Shown piece by piece: positions 39,731-51,600 of a stretch of DNA of 64,000 nt. A program made the translations under genes and the position numbers. This stretch comes from Gari tellinella. Lineage: Eukaryota; Mollusca; Bivalvia; Cardiida; Psammobiidae. The stretch is from contig OV277857.1 in the NCBI GenBank assembly GCA_922989275.2, forward strand, positions 5,456,001 through 5,520,000, written 5' to 3'. The notes below the pieces were generated by a model. The model saw only the letters and a list, made by a program, of their open reading frames with translations, did not search any database and was not told the DNA's origin. Positions within the stretch are counted from its first letter, which is position 1; the number at the start of each line of letters is the position of its first letter.

Positions 39731-40131
39731 TTAAACCCTTTACCTGCCATAATATGATCTGCTTGAACCTTTTACTCACCAAAGCTTCAAATGGAGCCCT
39801 CTTATCAGGGTCTGCAATGTTTGTCATGTTACAATATATTGACAAAAACATCCTTAAATACTAGTAAATACAGGGCTACAGATAAGGGGGGTATTTCAAA
39901 AACTAAAATCTTTATTTCTCAATTAAACCCTATGGTGTCACTACTCATTAGAATCGTCTCTTCGAGACGATTCTAATGAGTAGTAACACCATAGGATTTA
40001 GTGGTAAAATGAGTGAGAAAGCGTTGGATTTGTTCAATTTACCCCCTCTTATCTGGAGCCCTGTAAATAGTCAAAAATGGACTAGATTATTTTGGAAACT
40101 GGACTAATCCATTTGAAATTTCAGGGGTTAA
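39731..40131. repeat. MITE family C carrying a family F copy
   Basis: Family C arms TTAAACCCTTTACCTGCC and TTTGAAATTTCAGGGGTTAA with GGGTCTGCAATGTTTGTCAT; family F inserted at TAAATA. Confidence 0.7.
39871..40063. repeat. MITE family F with clean 6-bp flanking repeat
   Basis: CAGGGCTACAGATAAGG to TTATCTGGAGCCCTG, flanked by TAAATA (39865-39870, 40064-40069). Perfect central hairpin GAATCGTCTCTTCGAGACGA. Confidence 0.85.
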
Positions 40132-40169
40132 TTAATGTTGCAGTCACCAATGGTTGTGAAAAATTTATG

Positions 40170-40462
40170 CAGTGCTCCCTCTCTACAATGACACCCAATG
40201 GGACAAACATTTTGTGTGTGTTGTTTGGAGGGTATTATTTTTAGAGAGGGAAAATTCAGACTGCTTACAAACGCTGTTTGTCACTCGTCATTATATTTCT
40301 TCTGTAAAAATGTCCACATATATGTAACATTGAGAAAAAACAGTAGACAATATTGCATCAGTGAAAGTGTTAGACATAATTGTCTTGTTTGGGGGAAAAC
40401 GGCAAGGGTTGTTGTAAGGAGGGAATCATTGTTGGGAGGGACGTTGTGCGGAGGGGGCACTG
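40170..40462. repeat. MITE family I
   Basis: CAGTGCTCCCTCTCTACAAT to CGGAGGGGGCACTG; inner beta-like remnant GCTTACAAACGCTGTTTGTC. Confidence 0.65.
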
Positions 40463-40837
40463 AAAACAGATGGCAGCTTAAATCAGGTCTTTACATAAGT
40501 ATGTTTTTATGTATTAATGCATACCAATGTTGTAGATTCTTTCTTTAGAGTTATTTAATTTGTTACTTGTCCATTATGTTCTGTGATGTTAAAACTGTTA
40601 CATGATGTGATATCATAACTTATTTATTGAATTTATTATAGCATTTTAATGATTTATATGGCCGGTGACAAAGTGATGTGTGGATATAGTGCTACACTTT
40701 ATTACATGTACTTATCCATAATATGTGTGATCCATATGTCCCATTAGTCTTTTATGCATTTTATATTCTAGTTTGATGAGCTTGACCTTGAATATTGACC
40801 TCTGTGGCCATGGTTAGGATATTTATGAGTAAGTTAT

Positions 40838-41087
40838 TTAACCCATTTCCCCATAGCCTGTTTCTAGCTTTGAAGATAGGTGACCACTTAAAGCATGTTG
40901 AAAGCAAAGCAGAATGCGCCTTAAGGCACATTCTGCTTTACTTTCAGTCTGCTTTAAGCTACCATCTGCTATGATAATGAAAATATTTCTGATAGAACAT
41001 GTTCATGACTATAAATTGGAACTAATTTCTTCAGTGGAGGAATAAATGAAAGGCGTAAAAAAACGTATTTATGGGGTAATGGTTTAA
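40838..41087. repeat. MITE family B
   Basis: TTAACCCATTTCCCCATAGC to GGTAATGGTTTAA; alpha hairpin near perfect. Confidence 0.8.
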
Positions 41088-41169
41088 TAGATTATTAAAG
41101 TGTCTTACAGACACATGTATGTCTATGTCTTTGTGAGTATATGGTTACTACCATATTAACTTAGTAAGC

Positions 41170-41406
41170 CCTACCTATGATAAGTACTTGTCCTTTACAA
41201 ACAGTGTACCTGTGAATAGTATATTTGTCCTATGCAAACAGTGTAGACTCTGATCAGAGGGCTCCTGCAGGAGCCCTCTGATCATGGTCTGCACTGTTTG
41301 TTAATTTGCAATATATTGTTAAAACCAACCCTAAACATTCCAAAATGGACTACACTTTATTGGAAAAAGAAATTGTCTATTTGAAGTTTCAGGGGTGAAT
41401 GAATTA
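41170..41406. repeat. MITE family C
   Basis: Hairpin AGAGGGCTCCTGCAGGAGCC with GTAGACTCTGATC / GATCATGGTCTGCACTG arms; right end AGGGGTGAATGAATTAA. Confidence 0.7.
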
Positions 41407-41609
41407 AGGGTGTTTAGAAATATGACGATCAGTTTGTTATAACACTTATCAACAGGTTGGATGTAAGTGATGATGAAATAAAATATAAGATTGCTAACTT
41501 GTGACACTTACTTCTTTTTTATTCACCCCCATCGTTGGAAGAGTTAAGTCCCCTAGACTAACATTACTGTCGTTTATGCCTTCTTTAGATCATCAATGGG
41601 TTTGCTGTA

Positions 41610-41844
41610 CAGTGGAGAATCTGTTATTCTTTCCCAATAAACGCGTTTACGCTAAAACTATTATTTGCAGTGCAAACAGTTTGGAGCCAGATCAGACGCC
41701 GGGTAACCCGGCGTCTGATCAGGCTCCAAACTGTTTGCCACCAAGATAAACAAGAATAATCAGAATTGTCAAAAGTTGTTCTTTTCTACGTTTTAGTGCT
41801 TTGCGTTTGCGTTTAAACGGGAAAGAATAACAGATTCTCCATTG
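41610..41844. repeat. MITE family D
   Basis: CAGTGGAGAATCTGTTATTC to ACAGATTCTCCATTG; perfect beta hairpin. First copy of the duplicated block 41614-42405. Confidence 0.85.
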
Positions 41845-42405
41845 TAAGTCGCGCTTACCAAGATAAGAGTTAAGTCAAACTATCTAAAATCTAAATTTGA
41901 GAAATAAAAGCAGACGATAATTGTTTAAAGTTAATGACGTCATGGCAGTGAAGGGGTTACGGATATAAAACGCCTATATGCGTTCGGTGGAGAATGTGCT
42001 ATTCTTTCCCATAAACGCGTTTACGCTAAAACTATTATTTGCAGTGCAAACAGTTTGGAGCCAGATCAGACGCCGGGTAACCCGGCGTCTGATCAGGCTC
42101 CAAACTGTTTGCCACCAAGATAAACAAGAATTATCAGAATTGTCCAAAAGTTGTTCTTTTCTACGTTTTAGTGCTTTGCGTTTGCGTTTGCGTACGTTTG
42201 CGTTTAAACGGGAAAGAATAACAGATTCTCCACTGTATGCGTTACTAGGGGTTCAAAATGTTTCGCGATTCGACGGCAACATTTCTTCCTCTTTTCATAA
42301 CGATTTTGCACGTTTGCAATGCACACAATAAATAACATTAGGATTACCAGGAAGGCAAATATTAGATCTTTATGACATTATTTACACGGTTTTGCATTCG
42401 AAAAC
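41614..42405 (+). repeat. Direct segmental duplication, copy 1
   Basis: About 790 bp that recurs at 54050-54843 with few differences: family D copy, a 140-bp spacer (GATAAGAGTTAAGTCAAACT ... GTCATGGCAGTGAAGGGGTT), a second family D copy and about 170 bp (GGGGTTCAAAATGTTTCGCG ... TTTGCATTCGAAAAC). Confidence 0.85.
41985..42235. repeat. MITE family D
   Basis: CGGTGGAGAATGTGCTATTC to ACAGATTCTCCACTG; perfect beta hairpin; extra GCGTTTGCGTACGTTTGCG expansion near the right end. Confidence 0.85.
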
Positions 42406-42569
42406 AAGTATTGAAAATAAAATGCATTCATGTTTTTAAGACGGGTGATAGCTTAATGCAGGACAAAAAGTACAACGTTTGATCTGGATCCAAACTGTTT
42501 TCAAATGGCAACATACTTGGGCTAAGATAGTGAACTGGTTTAACCTATTCATCTCTGAATTTTTAGCTC

Positions 42570-43790
42570 ACCTGAGCTAGCTCAGGGTGAGCTATTGCAA
42601 TCCTTGATTGTCCGTCGTGCGTCGTCCGGGCGTCAACAATTTTAGTGTTTACACTCTAGAGGCCACAATATTTATCCAATCTTTCTCAAACTTGCTCAGA
42701 TGGTATATTGCCGTAAGAGTTCGGATGAGTTCGATTATGGTTGAAATCGGACAAATAGGTCATGAGTTATCTACCTTTGAACTGCTGAAAATGCCATATT
42801 TAACAGTGTTTACACTTTAGAGGCCACAGTATTTATCCAATTTTTCTAAAACTTGCCCAGCTTGTATATGACCATAAGAGTTTGGATGAGTTTGATTATG
42901 GTTGAAATCAGATAAATAGATCAAGAGTTATTTACCTTTGAATTGCTGAAAATGCCATATTTAACAGTGTTTACACTCTAGAGGCCACAATTTTTATCCA
43001 ATCTATCTTAAACCTGCTCAGATTGTAAATGACTATAAGAGTTCAAATGAGTTTGATTATGGTTGAAATCAGACTTATAGGTCGAGCATTATCTACCTTT
43101 GAATTGCTGAAAATGCCATATTTAACGATGTTTACACTCTAGAGGTAAAAAAATTTATCCAATCTTCCTCAAACTTACTCAGATTGTATATTGCCATAAG
43201 ACTTTGGATGAGTTCAATTATGGTTGTAATCTGATCAATAGATCAAAAGTGATCTACCTTTGAATTGCTGAAAATGATAATATTTAACAGTGTTTACACT
43301 CTAGAGGCCACAATATTTATCCAAGTTCTCAAACTTGCCCAGATTGTATATGACCATAAGAGTACGAAAAAGGGTGATTATGTTTGGAATTGGACAAATA
43401 GATCAAGAGATATCTACCTTTGAATTGCTGAAAATGCCATATTTTACAGCGTTTACACTCTTGCAACTACAGTTTTCAATGGATTTTGATTATACTTGTA
43501 CACAAAGGATGTAGCTATACATTCTGGAAGGAGTGCAATTATTGTTGAAATGTAATCATTGTGGCAACAGTTACCTGCCCTTGATATACTTTGAAATGCT
43601 AGAAAAAGGCTTCATTTCAGTATTGTTTAGGCACTAGTTATCTGCCTTTGATGTACTCTACTATACTACAATAGGTCGACAAACTTGAATGGATTTAGAA
43701 TAAAACGGGTGAAATTCAAAGGTAAAGCTATCAGGCTTCATTACAAATGGTGAGCGATATCAGGGCCTTCAGGCCCTCTTGTTTAATATA
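42570..43790. repeat. Element with AGCTCACCTGAGC terminus and six about 160-bp tandem units
   Basis: Starts TTTAGCTCACCTGAGC, then GGTGAGCTATTGCAAT and GTCCGTCGTGCGTCGTCC. Units begin GTGTTTACACTCTAGAGGCC near 42643, 42808, 42967, 43128, 43290 and 43447 and share GAATTGCTGAAAATGCCATA. It ends with GGTGAGCGATATCAGGGCC. Non-coding. Confidence 0.8.
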
Positions 43791-43985
43791 CAATTCCAAT
43801 TTCCAATTAGGTTGAGTCCATTTTAGACTATTACGGATAGATTTTAACAATGATATTGCTAACTGGCAAACAGTGAAGACCCAGATCAGATGGCTCCAAC
43901 AGGATCCCTCTGATCTTGGTCTTCACTGTTTGCATATGACAAGTGTACTCTCCACATGTACATAGTTTGTTAATGATGAGTATAC
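43790..43985. repeat. MITE family C
   Basis: CAAACAGTGAAGACCCAGAT / ATCTTGGTCTTCACTGTTTG hairpin with the family's ACAAGTGTACTCTCCACATG stretch. Confidence 0.65.
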
Positions 43986-44384
43986 TCGTCGCAATGGTCA
44001 AATGGGTGATAGATGAAAGCTCAGCTTCTCATCTGTGCCAAAATATTTTCTTTTCTATGGTGATACTTTTCTTGGAGTACTGAAAAGTATAGTTATGCAA
44101 TCTTCTATGACAATTGCTTCAGAAACAAGTTTTGCATACAAAAAAAGTTGCTTTCTAAAGCTGAGAAGGCCCACATTTGGTCTAATTAATACCACAAACC
44201 TGAAACAACCAATTTATTCCTCATTTAAAGTGAAAGTTTCAAATCCAATCATTTCCGCTCTAATCCTCTCTGATCATATTGTAAATTGTGTTTTGAATCA
44301 AGACGAATACTAACGGACAGAAACCAAACACACTAATGTCATAGCCTGACTTCACCTACATATTAAGTAATTGTTACGTCTGAC
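43986..44384. other. No feature recognised
   Basis: Contains a 92-codon open frame (44035-44313) with no recognisable motif and no supporting signals. Confidence 0.4.
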
Positions 44385-44633
44385 TTAACTCATTACCCTA
44401 TAACCTGTTTCTAGTTTTAAAGAAAAATGATCACTTAAAGCAGATTGAAAGTAAAGCAGAATGCGCCTTAAGGCGCATTCTGCTTGACTTTCAATCTGCT
44501 TTAAGCTATTAACTGATAAGATATAGAAAATATTTCTTATGATACATATTCATGCCAGTTAAAAAGGTAATTATTTTCTTCAGTATAGGAATGAACTTAT
44601 AGGCGTTAATGGGCGTATAGATTTCTGGGTTAA
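44385..44633. repeat. MITE family B
   Basis: TTAACTCATTACCCTATAAC to TTTCTGGGTTAA; alpha hairpin GGCGCATTCTGCTTGACTTT. Confidence 0.75.
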
Positions 44634-44695
44634 TAGGTTAACCTACATATTAAGCAAATGTTGGGAGCCATATCAGACATCAAATAATTCAGTTA

Positions 44696-44941
44696 CAGTG
44701 GAGAATCTGTTATTCTTTCCCGTTTAAACGCAAACGTACGCAAACGCAAAGCACTAAAACGTAGAAAAGAACAACTTTTGGACAATTCTGATAATTCTTG
44801 TTTATCTTGGTGGCAAACAGTTTGGAGCCTGATCAGACGCCGGGTTACCCGGCGTCTGATCTGGCTCCAAACTGTTTGCACTGCAAATAATAGTTTTAGC
44901 GCAAACGCGTTTATTGGGAAAGAATAACAGATTCTCCACTG
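44696..44941. repeat. MITE family D (reverse orientation)
   Basis: CAGTGGAGAATCTGTTATTC to AACAGATTCTCCACTG with TA edges; perfect beta hairpin GACGCCGGGTTACCCGGCGT. Confidence 0.85.
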
Positions 44942-44944
44942 TAT

Positions 44945-46050
44945 TAAGCAATCGTTGGGAGCCATATCAGACATAAAATAATTCGGTTAAGAATCATACT
45001 GTATATCGCAACCATATCAATTTTCTCTCGTTCAAAATGCCTAAATTCTAAAATGTGAGAAATATGCTACGTAAAGCTAGCTGAAAGTAAAGCTATTAAG
45101 CAGCGTTCTGCTTTAAGTTGTCATTATTTTTTTTTCTGTGAAAATGTCGACCATCTTCCTTATCTCCATTCTTTACAAAAGTTTATTGTATCTCTTTTAA
45201 ACTGTTCGAAAATATTGCTCATCAAATGGTGTATTTACTCCAATAGCAAATTGATTGTTTTTGTCCGCATGCACCTACAGTTTGTTTTATCTCCAGCGGC
45301 ACCCTGTGAATGAATATGGTGTTCTGCTAAAATGTTGATAAATTGGTGCATTTCAGAAGTAAATCAGAAATACACTTTGTGCTTTCTCCTTTGCTTCTGT
45401 TCTGTATCCAGCGACCGAAGTAATACAATATGAAACTATTCTTTTTCTAGTAAGAAAGATTTCTAGGAAGCCACTGAACACAATACTATCTGTTTAGTTT
45501 ACAAGTAAGGAGAGAAACTCAATACGTTTATTCTTTCGTTTCAATCCTTTTCCTAAGTATTGTATAATAACGTTAGCATGTATAATTGTAATCATATGTA
45601 CTTCTGGTTTAAACTAAAATGTCGATTACGTAATTTTGAGAAAACTGCAGGCTACAGTTTTTAAGTAGACGACATTGTAGGCGTAAATAGGTTGGACATA
45701 ATGGTCTTGTTTAGGGAACTACGGCAATGGTCGTTGTAAGGAGGAAGTCGTTCCGATGGCCGTTGTAGGGAGGGAGTATTGTAATTATAATATGAATCGT
45801 CTAGATATGGTATTGTGTACACCAGAAACATCAATCAAATTTAGTAATTGTAAACTGGTAAATAATACTAATACATGTATAGGGGTTTCACTGTAAACAA
45901 AAACAAATAAAACGCATCACCGAAAAATAGGCGGACAAAAGTTCTGATGAAATACAACCAATAAAATATTTTCTAATGAACCGATTATCGATTTCATGTG
46001 GCAGTTTCAGTGTGGATCCTGATCAGTACCGAGTCTCGTTTCTTAGGTTC
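44945..46050. other. Mostly unannotatable; decayed MITE scraps
   Basis: A short alpha-arm scrap (GCTGAAAGTAAAGCTATTAA at 45080) and a family I scrap (GTTGTAAGGAGGAAGTCGTT, about 45730-45780). No gene found. Confidence 0.4.
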
Positions 46051-46054
46051 TCTT

Positions 46055-46529
46055 CTAACATATTCAACCCTAGTGACGAGAACACTCCTCATTTGCAAAA
46101 AGTGTACCTGTAAACATTACACTTGTCCAATGCAAACAGTGTAGATCCCTCTGATAAGGGTTTACACTGTTTGTCATTTTGAAAAATATTGTTTAAATCA
46201 ATCTTAAATAGCCAAAACTGGAATAGACTTATTTTCAAATCGGACTTAACCCTTTACCTGATAGCATTGTTTCTAGTATTGAAGATATGTGACTACTTAA
46301 AGCAGGTTGAAAGTAAAGCAGAATGCGCCCTAAGGCGCATTCGGCTTTACTTTCAGCCTGCTTTAAGCTATTAACTGCTAGAATAAGGAAAGAATTTAAT
46401 ATGACACATATTCATTACGGTATAATTTGGAACTATTTTCTTCAGCGGATGAATAAAACGAATGTGCTAAAAGTCGCTTCTATAAGGGAAAGGGTTAAGC
46501 ATTAAACGTTTCAGGGGTGAATGAGTTAA
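46055..46529. repeat. MITE family C carrying a family B copy
   Basis: Family C left half with GTAGATCCCTCTGATAAGGG, right half TTTCAGGGGTGAATGAGTTAA. Confidence 0.7.
46246..46498. repeat. MITE family B nested in family C at TTAA
   Basis: TTAACCCTTTACCTGATAGC to GGGAAAGGGTTAA, splitting the family C sequence at GGAC-TTAA. Confidence 0.8.
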
Positions 46530-46876
46530 ATATAAAGCTTTAGAATCTAAACAGTATAAAGCAGGGAACACGTTTTGTGTGGACAGTATTTCCACGTTCT
46601 GAGGGTTATATATAAATTTAGACACCCGGTGTCTGATGACTCTACTTGAAAATGTTCTGCAAGTGTGATTGAAGTGGGGAATAAATCCCCATATTACGCT
46701 TCAATACATCTCATCAGGACAATCAATAGGGATTTCTTAGAATTAACAGGAACGTTTCTACTGATTTATCACAAATTAATTTTCGCTGCCATCTTGTGGA
46801 TTTGTTTTGATGAATTGGGTACAAGGGAGGACAATTTAGATATACATGTTTTACAATGGAGAATATGTTATTTTTA

Positions 46877-47213
46877 CAATGGAGACGCCGTTATTCTTTC
46901 CCATTTTAACGCAAACGCAACGCAACGCAAACGCAACACAATCGCAATGTACTAAACTTTAGACATTACGATTATGTGGAATTTATAACGATCTTTTTTA
47001 CAATATTTTTTTCAAGACGTGATTTTCTTTGAAAAAGCCCCTTAGAGGTCGAAATATTAAAAAAGATATTTTTTAATCTGAGTGGCAAACTGATTGGAGC
47101 CATTTCAGACGCCGGGTTACCCGGCGTCTGATCTGGCTTCAAACTGTTTGAAATTGAAATGATAGTCTGAGAGTAAAGGCGTTTATTAAGAAAGAATAAC
47201 GTCTTCTTTACTG
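46877..47213. repeat. MITE family D, long variant
   Basis: CAATGGAGACGCCGTTATTC left end with an additional partial end at about 46856, expanded ACGCAAACGCAACGC stretch, beta hairpin, right end TCTTCTTTACTG. Confidence 0.6.
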
Positions 47214-47274
47214 TAAACATGTTTAGCGACTTGTGTTTTAACCTTCTGCACGAGCCTGGGGAATTTGGGATAAC

Positions 47275-47345
47275 TATTGCAAACAGTTTTGATCTAGATG
47301 AGACGCCGAGTAACTCGGCGTCTCATCTGGATCCAAACTGTTTGA
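47275..47345. repeat. Beta hairpin, isolated
   Basis: GCAAACAGTTTTGATCTAGA / CATCTGGATCCAAACTGTTT around GACGCCGAGTAACTCGGCGT; no recognisable element ends nearby. Confidence 0.7.
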
Positions 47346-47756
47346 CACTCAGATTGTATTTAAAAAGCCATTGGGGAAGGCAGAGACCATGTATACCATA
47401 TATAACTAATACAAATCATTTGGGAAGGAAAGAACAACTTCGGAGATCTCAATAAGCTTTACGTCTTCGATCTTATCCTTTACTATATATGTATGTGTTT
47501 TTATTCATGTTGATTTGTAGATATTTTTAAAATAAAATATGATTAAACTAACTAAAAGGACACTTCGGCTATGTGTACAATGCATTTTCTAGGAAGGCAA
47601 CTTGTTTAACCAAATTTATGCCTGGATATAGCAACGAACCCGCCCTATGAGACTAGATGGCGAAAATATTTCACTAACTAAAATAGACTAACAACGGTGA
47701 TTTAAAGATACTGCAGTGTTTGTCCGTATACAGGTGACTATTTCATATGAAATAGA

Positions 47757-47821
47757 AAACAGTATAGACCCTGTTGAGACGCCGCCTGACACGGCGTCTC
47801 AACAGGGTCTACACTATTTGT
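47757..47821. repeat. Perfect beta-type hairpin, isolated
   Basis: ACAGTATAGACCCTGTTGAG / CTCAACAGGGTCTACACTAT with loop around GCCTGACACGGC. Confidence 0.8.
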
Positions 47822-47824
47822 CGA

Positions 47825-48080
47825 TGTCTCATTTAGTCGAGTAATGAACAAAATGGCAAGAAACAACTCTAAAATTTATTCTTTTTTCCTGTCACGAATT
47901 TCAATTACAACAATGTCGTGAACTACTCCATTCGATCATAGTATTTCATTCTGGACATGTCTGCAGGGTTTAACGGAAAGGCTGATTCGATTCTAATACG
48001 GTTTTAAAACCATTACCTCATTTATAGAACAATAAGTCAGTAATCATTGTTTGATAGAATTTTCTTAACGATGTCGCAAG
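47825..48080. other. No feature recognised
   Basis: AT-rich, no frame or inverted repeat. Confidence 0.3.
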
Positions 48081-48268
48081 TTAACACATTACCCCATAGT
48101 CTGTTTCTAGAAGACCACCTAAAGCTGATTGAATGCGCTTTCTGCTTTACTTTCAGCCTGCTTTAAGCTACAATTTGCTAAGATATAGAAACTATTTCTT
48201 AAGTACATATGACTGTATAAACTGGAACTATATTCTTCTGTGCTGAGGAATACATTAAAGGCGTTATC
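48081..48268. repeat. MITE family B, degraded
   Basis: TTAACACATTACCCCATAGT left end; only the right hairpin arm remains. Confidence 0.55.
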
Positions 48269-48404
48269 TAAATAAATTGGGAGACGTTTTGGCGCACCGA
48301 TATACGATAAACAGCCTAGAATCAAGCGTCAGACCAGAATCAGTCCTGCCACTATGATAAAAAATAAATCTTATATACTTTTAAGAAATAGTTTTCTTGT
48401 CTTG

Positions 48405-48510
48405 TTTAACTTTGAAACGACATTGCAGACAACACACTTGCAGCAGACGACAATGAAACGGTGAAGGGGTAAACGTCTCACGAAAGATTTGGCAGTGAAA
48501 GGATAACACA
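48405..48510. repeat. MITE family E, right half
   Basis: AACTTTGAAACGACATTGCA then GCAGACGACAATGAAACGGT and GTGAAAGGATAA. Confidence 0.55.
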
Positions 48511-49012
48511 CAGAATGCAAGTATTTATTTTAGTGTAACCGAACCCAGCAAACACATGTTAATGAATCGAAGTCATTATCTACTGGTCTGGAAGCATAGT
48601 ATGACTTCAGTCGAACAACTCGAGTAGGAAAACAAAAATTAACTCTTGCAGCAACGTCTGCGTTATATAATTCTCATCCGCATATTTTGTCAGAATGATG
48701 TATGGTTACATCTCTTTGATTAGAAGAAAGCTTAAGACGGGTGTTGAATTTTTTCTGATTTTTATCAATCGCGGCTATAGACGGAGCCTATCTTTGATTC
48801 AAACTGTTTGCAAATACAGTGACATCCAAGAAAAAGGATTTTTATAAGCATAGCTTTCGATCCAATCCTTTTTCATTATATCAATGTATTATGTTAATGT
48901 ACAATATCTGAAAAAATATGTTTAAACCGAATGCAGTGAAACCCATCCAAACAGGACATGTGTGGGGACAAAATAATTTCCGGTTTAGAGGGGTTTCCAG
49001 TTTAGAAGTGTT

Positions 49013-49210
49013 TTAACCTATGCCTTCATAGCTTGTTTCTAGTATGAAAGATAGCTAACCACTTAATGCATATTGAAAGTAAAGCAGAATGCGCCTTAAG
49101 GCGCATTCTGCACGACTTTCAACCTGCTTTAAGCTACATGTATCATCTACCATAACAATATTTCTGATAATACATATTCATGAATGAATGAAGTGCGTAT
49201 TTATGTTTTA
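49013..49210. repeat. MITE family B
   Basis: TTAACCTATGCCTTCATAGC left end and GAATGCGCCTTAAGGCGCAT hairpin; right end decayed. Confidence 0.65.
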
Positions 49211-49235
49211 TTTGTACTTTAAATAAAATCATTCC

Positions 49236-49295
49236 TTGAAAAAGCCTAACGGCGAAACGTCGGAGAATAAATTATAAACTTAAATTCGTGTTGGA
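49236..49295 (+). repeat. Possible retroelement end with a degenerate hammerhead-like core
   Basis: CCTTGAAAAAGCCTAACGGC and GAAACGTCGGAG resemble the GCC...GGCGAAACGTC ends of Penelope-like elements; the CTGATGA part is not intact. Confidence 0.3.
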
Positions 49296-49672
49296 GTTGT
49301 TATTTTTTCTATTATTTGTACTTTAAAATAAAGAAGGGTTGGAAATGGTACCAAAAAGTTATGTCCCGTTTTGAGTGAATTCCGGTATTTTGAGGTTCCG
49401 GTTTGGAGGGGTTCCAATGTGCCAATGGAGACTCGACCAGCAGGAGAAGGGTACATAATTATCGACGAAATAGGACCTTATGTTAGTTGTTTTTTCTGCG
49501 ATGTTTATTATCGAAGTTGTACAACGTAATAATAAGAACTATTTAAGGTAAAACATATGGTTTCCCGTTCACCAAACGTTTTGGATTTACTGGTATTGAT
49601 ATGTTTCATACACTGTTTGTCGAAATATAAAACTTTCACAAAATTTCCCAATAAACGTGTTAACGCTATTTA

Positions 49673-49924
49673 CAGTGAAGAAAACGTTATTCTTTCCCGT
49701 TTAAACGCAATCGAAACGCAAGCGCAAAGTACTACATGTAAAACGTATAAAAGTACAACTTTTAGATAATTCTGACAATTCATGTTACACTGAGTGGCAA
49801 ACAGTTTGGAGCCTGATCAGACGCCGGGTTACCCGGCGTCTGATCTGGCTCCAAATGTTTGCAATAGAAATAACAGTTTTAGCGTAAACGCGTTTATTGG
49901 GAAAGAATAACATTTTCTCCACTG
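49673..49924. repeat. MITE family D
   Basis: CAGTGAAGAAAACGTTATTC to ACATTTTCTCCACTG; beta hairpin. Confidence 0.8.
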
Positions 49925-50093
49925 TAAAATATTATTAAAAATTATAAAACAATTTAGAGCCAGATCAGACGCCGGGTAATACATGTATCTACCGCTGCAA
50001 AATACAACACGAACGACAAACGATTCGGATTCTAATCAGACGTCGAGTTACTCGGAATGTTGTCTGTATCTGAACTGGTTTCCTTAACCCTTT

Positions 50094-50330
50094 CACTACC
50101 AAATGCTTCGTGAGATTTTTACACCTTCACCGTTTGATTGTCGTCTGCTTCAATTTTGTTGTCTGCAATGTCGTATCAAAGTTAAAAATAAGGCAGTTTG
50201 ACTAAAGAAATTTCAAAACGAGTGTCAAACAGTTTGGGTCCTGATCAGACACCGCGTTACGCGGCGTCTGATCAGGATTAAAACTGTTTGCAAACGCGCT
50301 TTTTAGCGTCATTGTGAGTGAAAGGGTTAA
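50094..50330. repeat. MITE family E, complete
   Basis: TTAACCCTTTCACTACCAAA to GTGAGTGAAAGGGTTAA; beta hairpin AGACACCGCGTTACGCGGCG. Confidence 0.8.
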
Positions 50331-50355
50331 TTTAAAGCGTTAAATGTTTTAATTA

Positions 50356-50600
50356 CAGTGGAGAATCTGTTATTCTTTCCCAATAAACGCGTTTACGCTA
50401 AAACTATTATTTGCAGTGCAAACAGTTTGGAGCCAGATCAGACACCGGGTAACCCGGCGTCTGATCAGGCTCCAAACTGTTTGCCACCAAGATAAACATG
50501 AAATATCAGAATTGTCCAAAAGTTGTTCTTTTCTACGTTTAGCGTTTTGCGTTTGCGTACGTTTGCGTTTAAACGGGAAAGAATAAAAGATTCTTCACTG
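50356..50600. repeat. MITE family D
   Basis: CAGTGGAGAATCTGTTATTC to AAAAGATTCTTCACTG. Confidence 0.85.
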
Positions 50601-50913
50601 TACTTTTTGATGTGATCTGCTGTTGAACCAAAATTGAAAAACGGAAATTACTATTACTGCAAGGCACATTTTATTTCCTTGTTTGAAAGAGAGCACAGCG
50701 CTGAGCGTTGCTTCTAGCGTCAGAAAACAATTCTAACAGTATCATGTTTTCAACATCCTTCATTTTAGTATTCTCTAGTTGGCAGAGGTAAATGATAGAA
50801 GTTGATCCTAGTGTCAGGTGAAAGAGACTGAAAAACAAATTTAGTCTAAAAACGTTGTTTTATAAATCGGTGTCAGGTGCCTTCATGTACACGTCTATAG
50901 TACTTTAGGAATA

Positions 50914-51231
50914 CAGTGTTCCCTCCCTACAACGGCCCTCACAACAACGACCCTTTCCTTGCAACGACCCATTGCTTGCAACGACCCTTGCCGCAATGCT
51001 CTAGACAAGACAAGTATGTCTAATGCTTTTACTGCTACAATATCGTCCGCTTGAAATTGCCGTCTGCTGTTTTTCTCAAAGTTACATATACATTATATGT
51101 CTGATTTGGATTCGAGCTGTTGGCAAATGTGAGCCAAGTCTTAATTGTCCCTCCCTACATCGACTCCCTCTGAATAACACACATTATCTGTGTCTCCCAT
51201 TGACCGGTGTCGTTGTAGAGAGTGAACACTG
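50914..51231. repeat. MITE family I
   Basis: CAGTGTTCCCTCCCTACAAC to GTTGTAGAGAGTGAACACTG, TA at both edges. Confidence 0.75.
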
Positions 51232-51407
51232 TAATATGATATTATCACGATGCCTCACAGTTGCTCTCATTTGAGTATTAATTTTCCTTATATTTTTTGC
51301 AAAAACATGATTCGGTTTTCAGTCTTCTTAAAATCAATCCACTTTTGCAAGACAATTGAGATGTTAAGAACGAACTGGAAAATCTAAAGCACAGGGAGTG
51401 GTAGTGA

Positions 51408-51600
51408 AAAAGATGTTCACGCTATTCTTTCCCGCTTTTAACGAATCTAAACGCAAACGCAGTACAACAAAATGTAAGCATCTGATCTGGTTTCGAAACT
51501 GTTTGTAATGGGCTTAGTAATTTTAGTATTAACGCTTTCATTGGGAAATAACATTGTCACTTTCAATATTTTTCTGCACTGCGTTTGCGTTTAAAATTGT
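51408..51600. repeat. MITE family D, decayed
   Basis: GTTCACGCTATTCTTTCCCG and partial beta arm ATCTGATCTGGTTTCGAAAC. Confidence 0.45.

Noticed and set aside
41978..42331. 117-codon open frame, with near-identical frames at 54425-54760, 44693-44974, 58083-58373 and 62617-62856
   Set aside because: All are readings of family D MITE copies. The shared peptide follows from the hairpin sequence, copies occur in both orientations with frame breaks, and there is no start or splice context.
44035..44313. 92-codon open frame as a gene
   Set aside because: No recognisable domain or context; likely chance.
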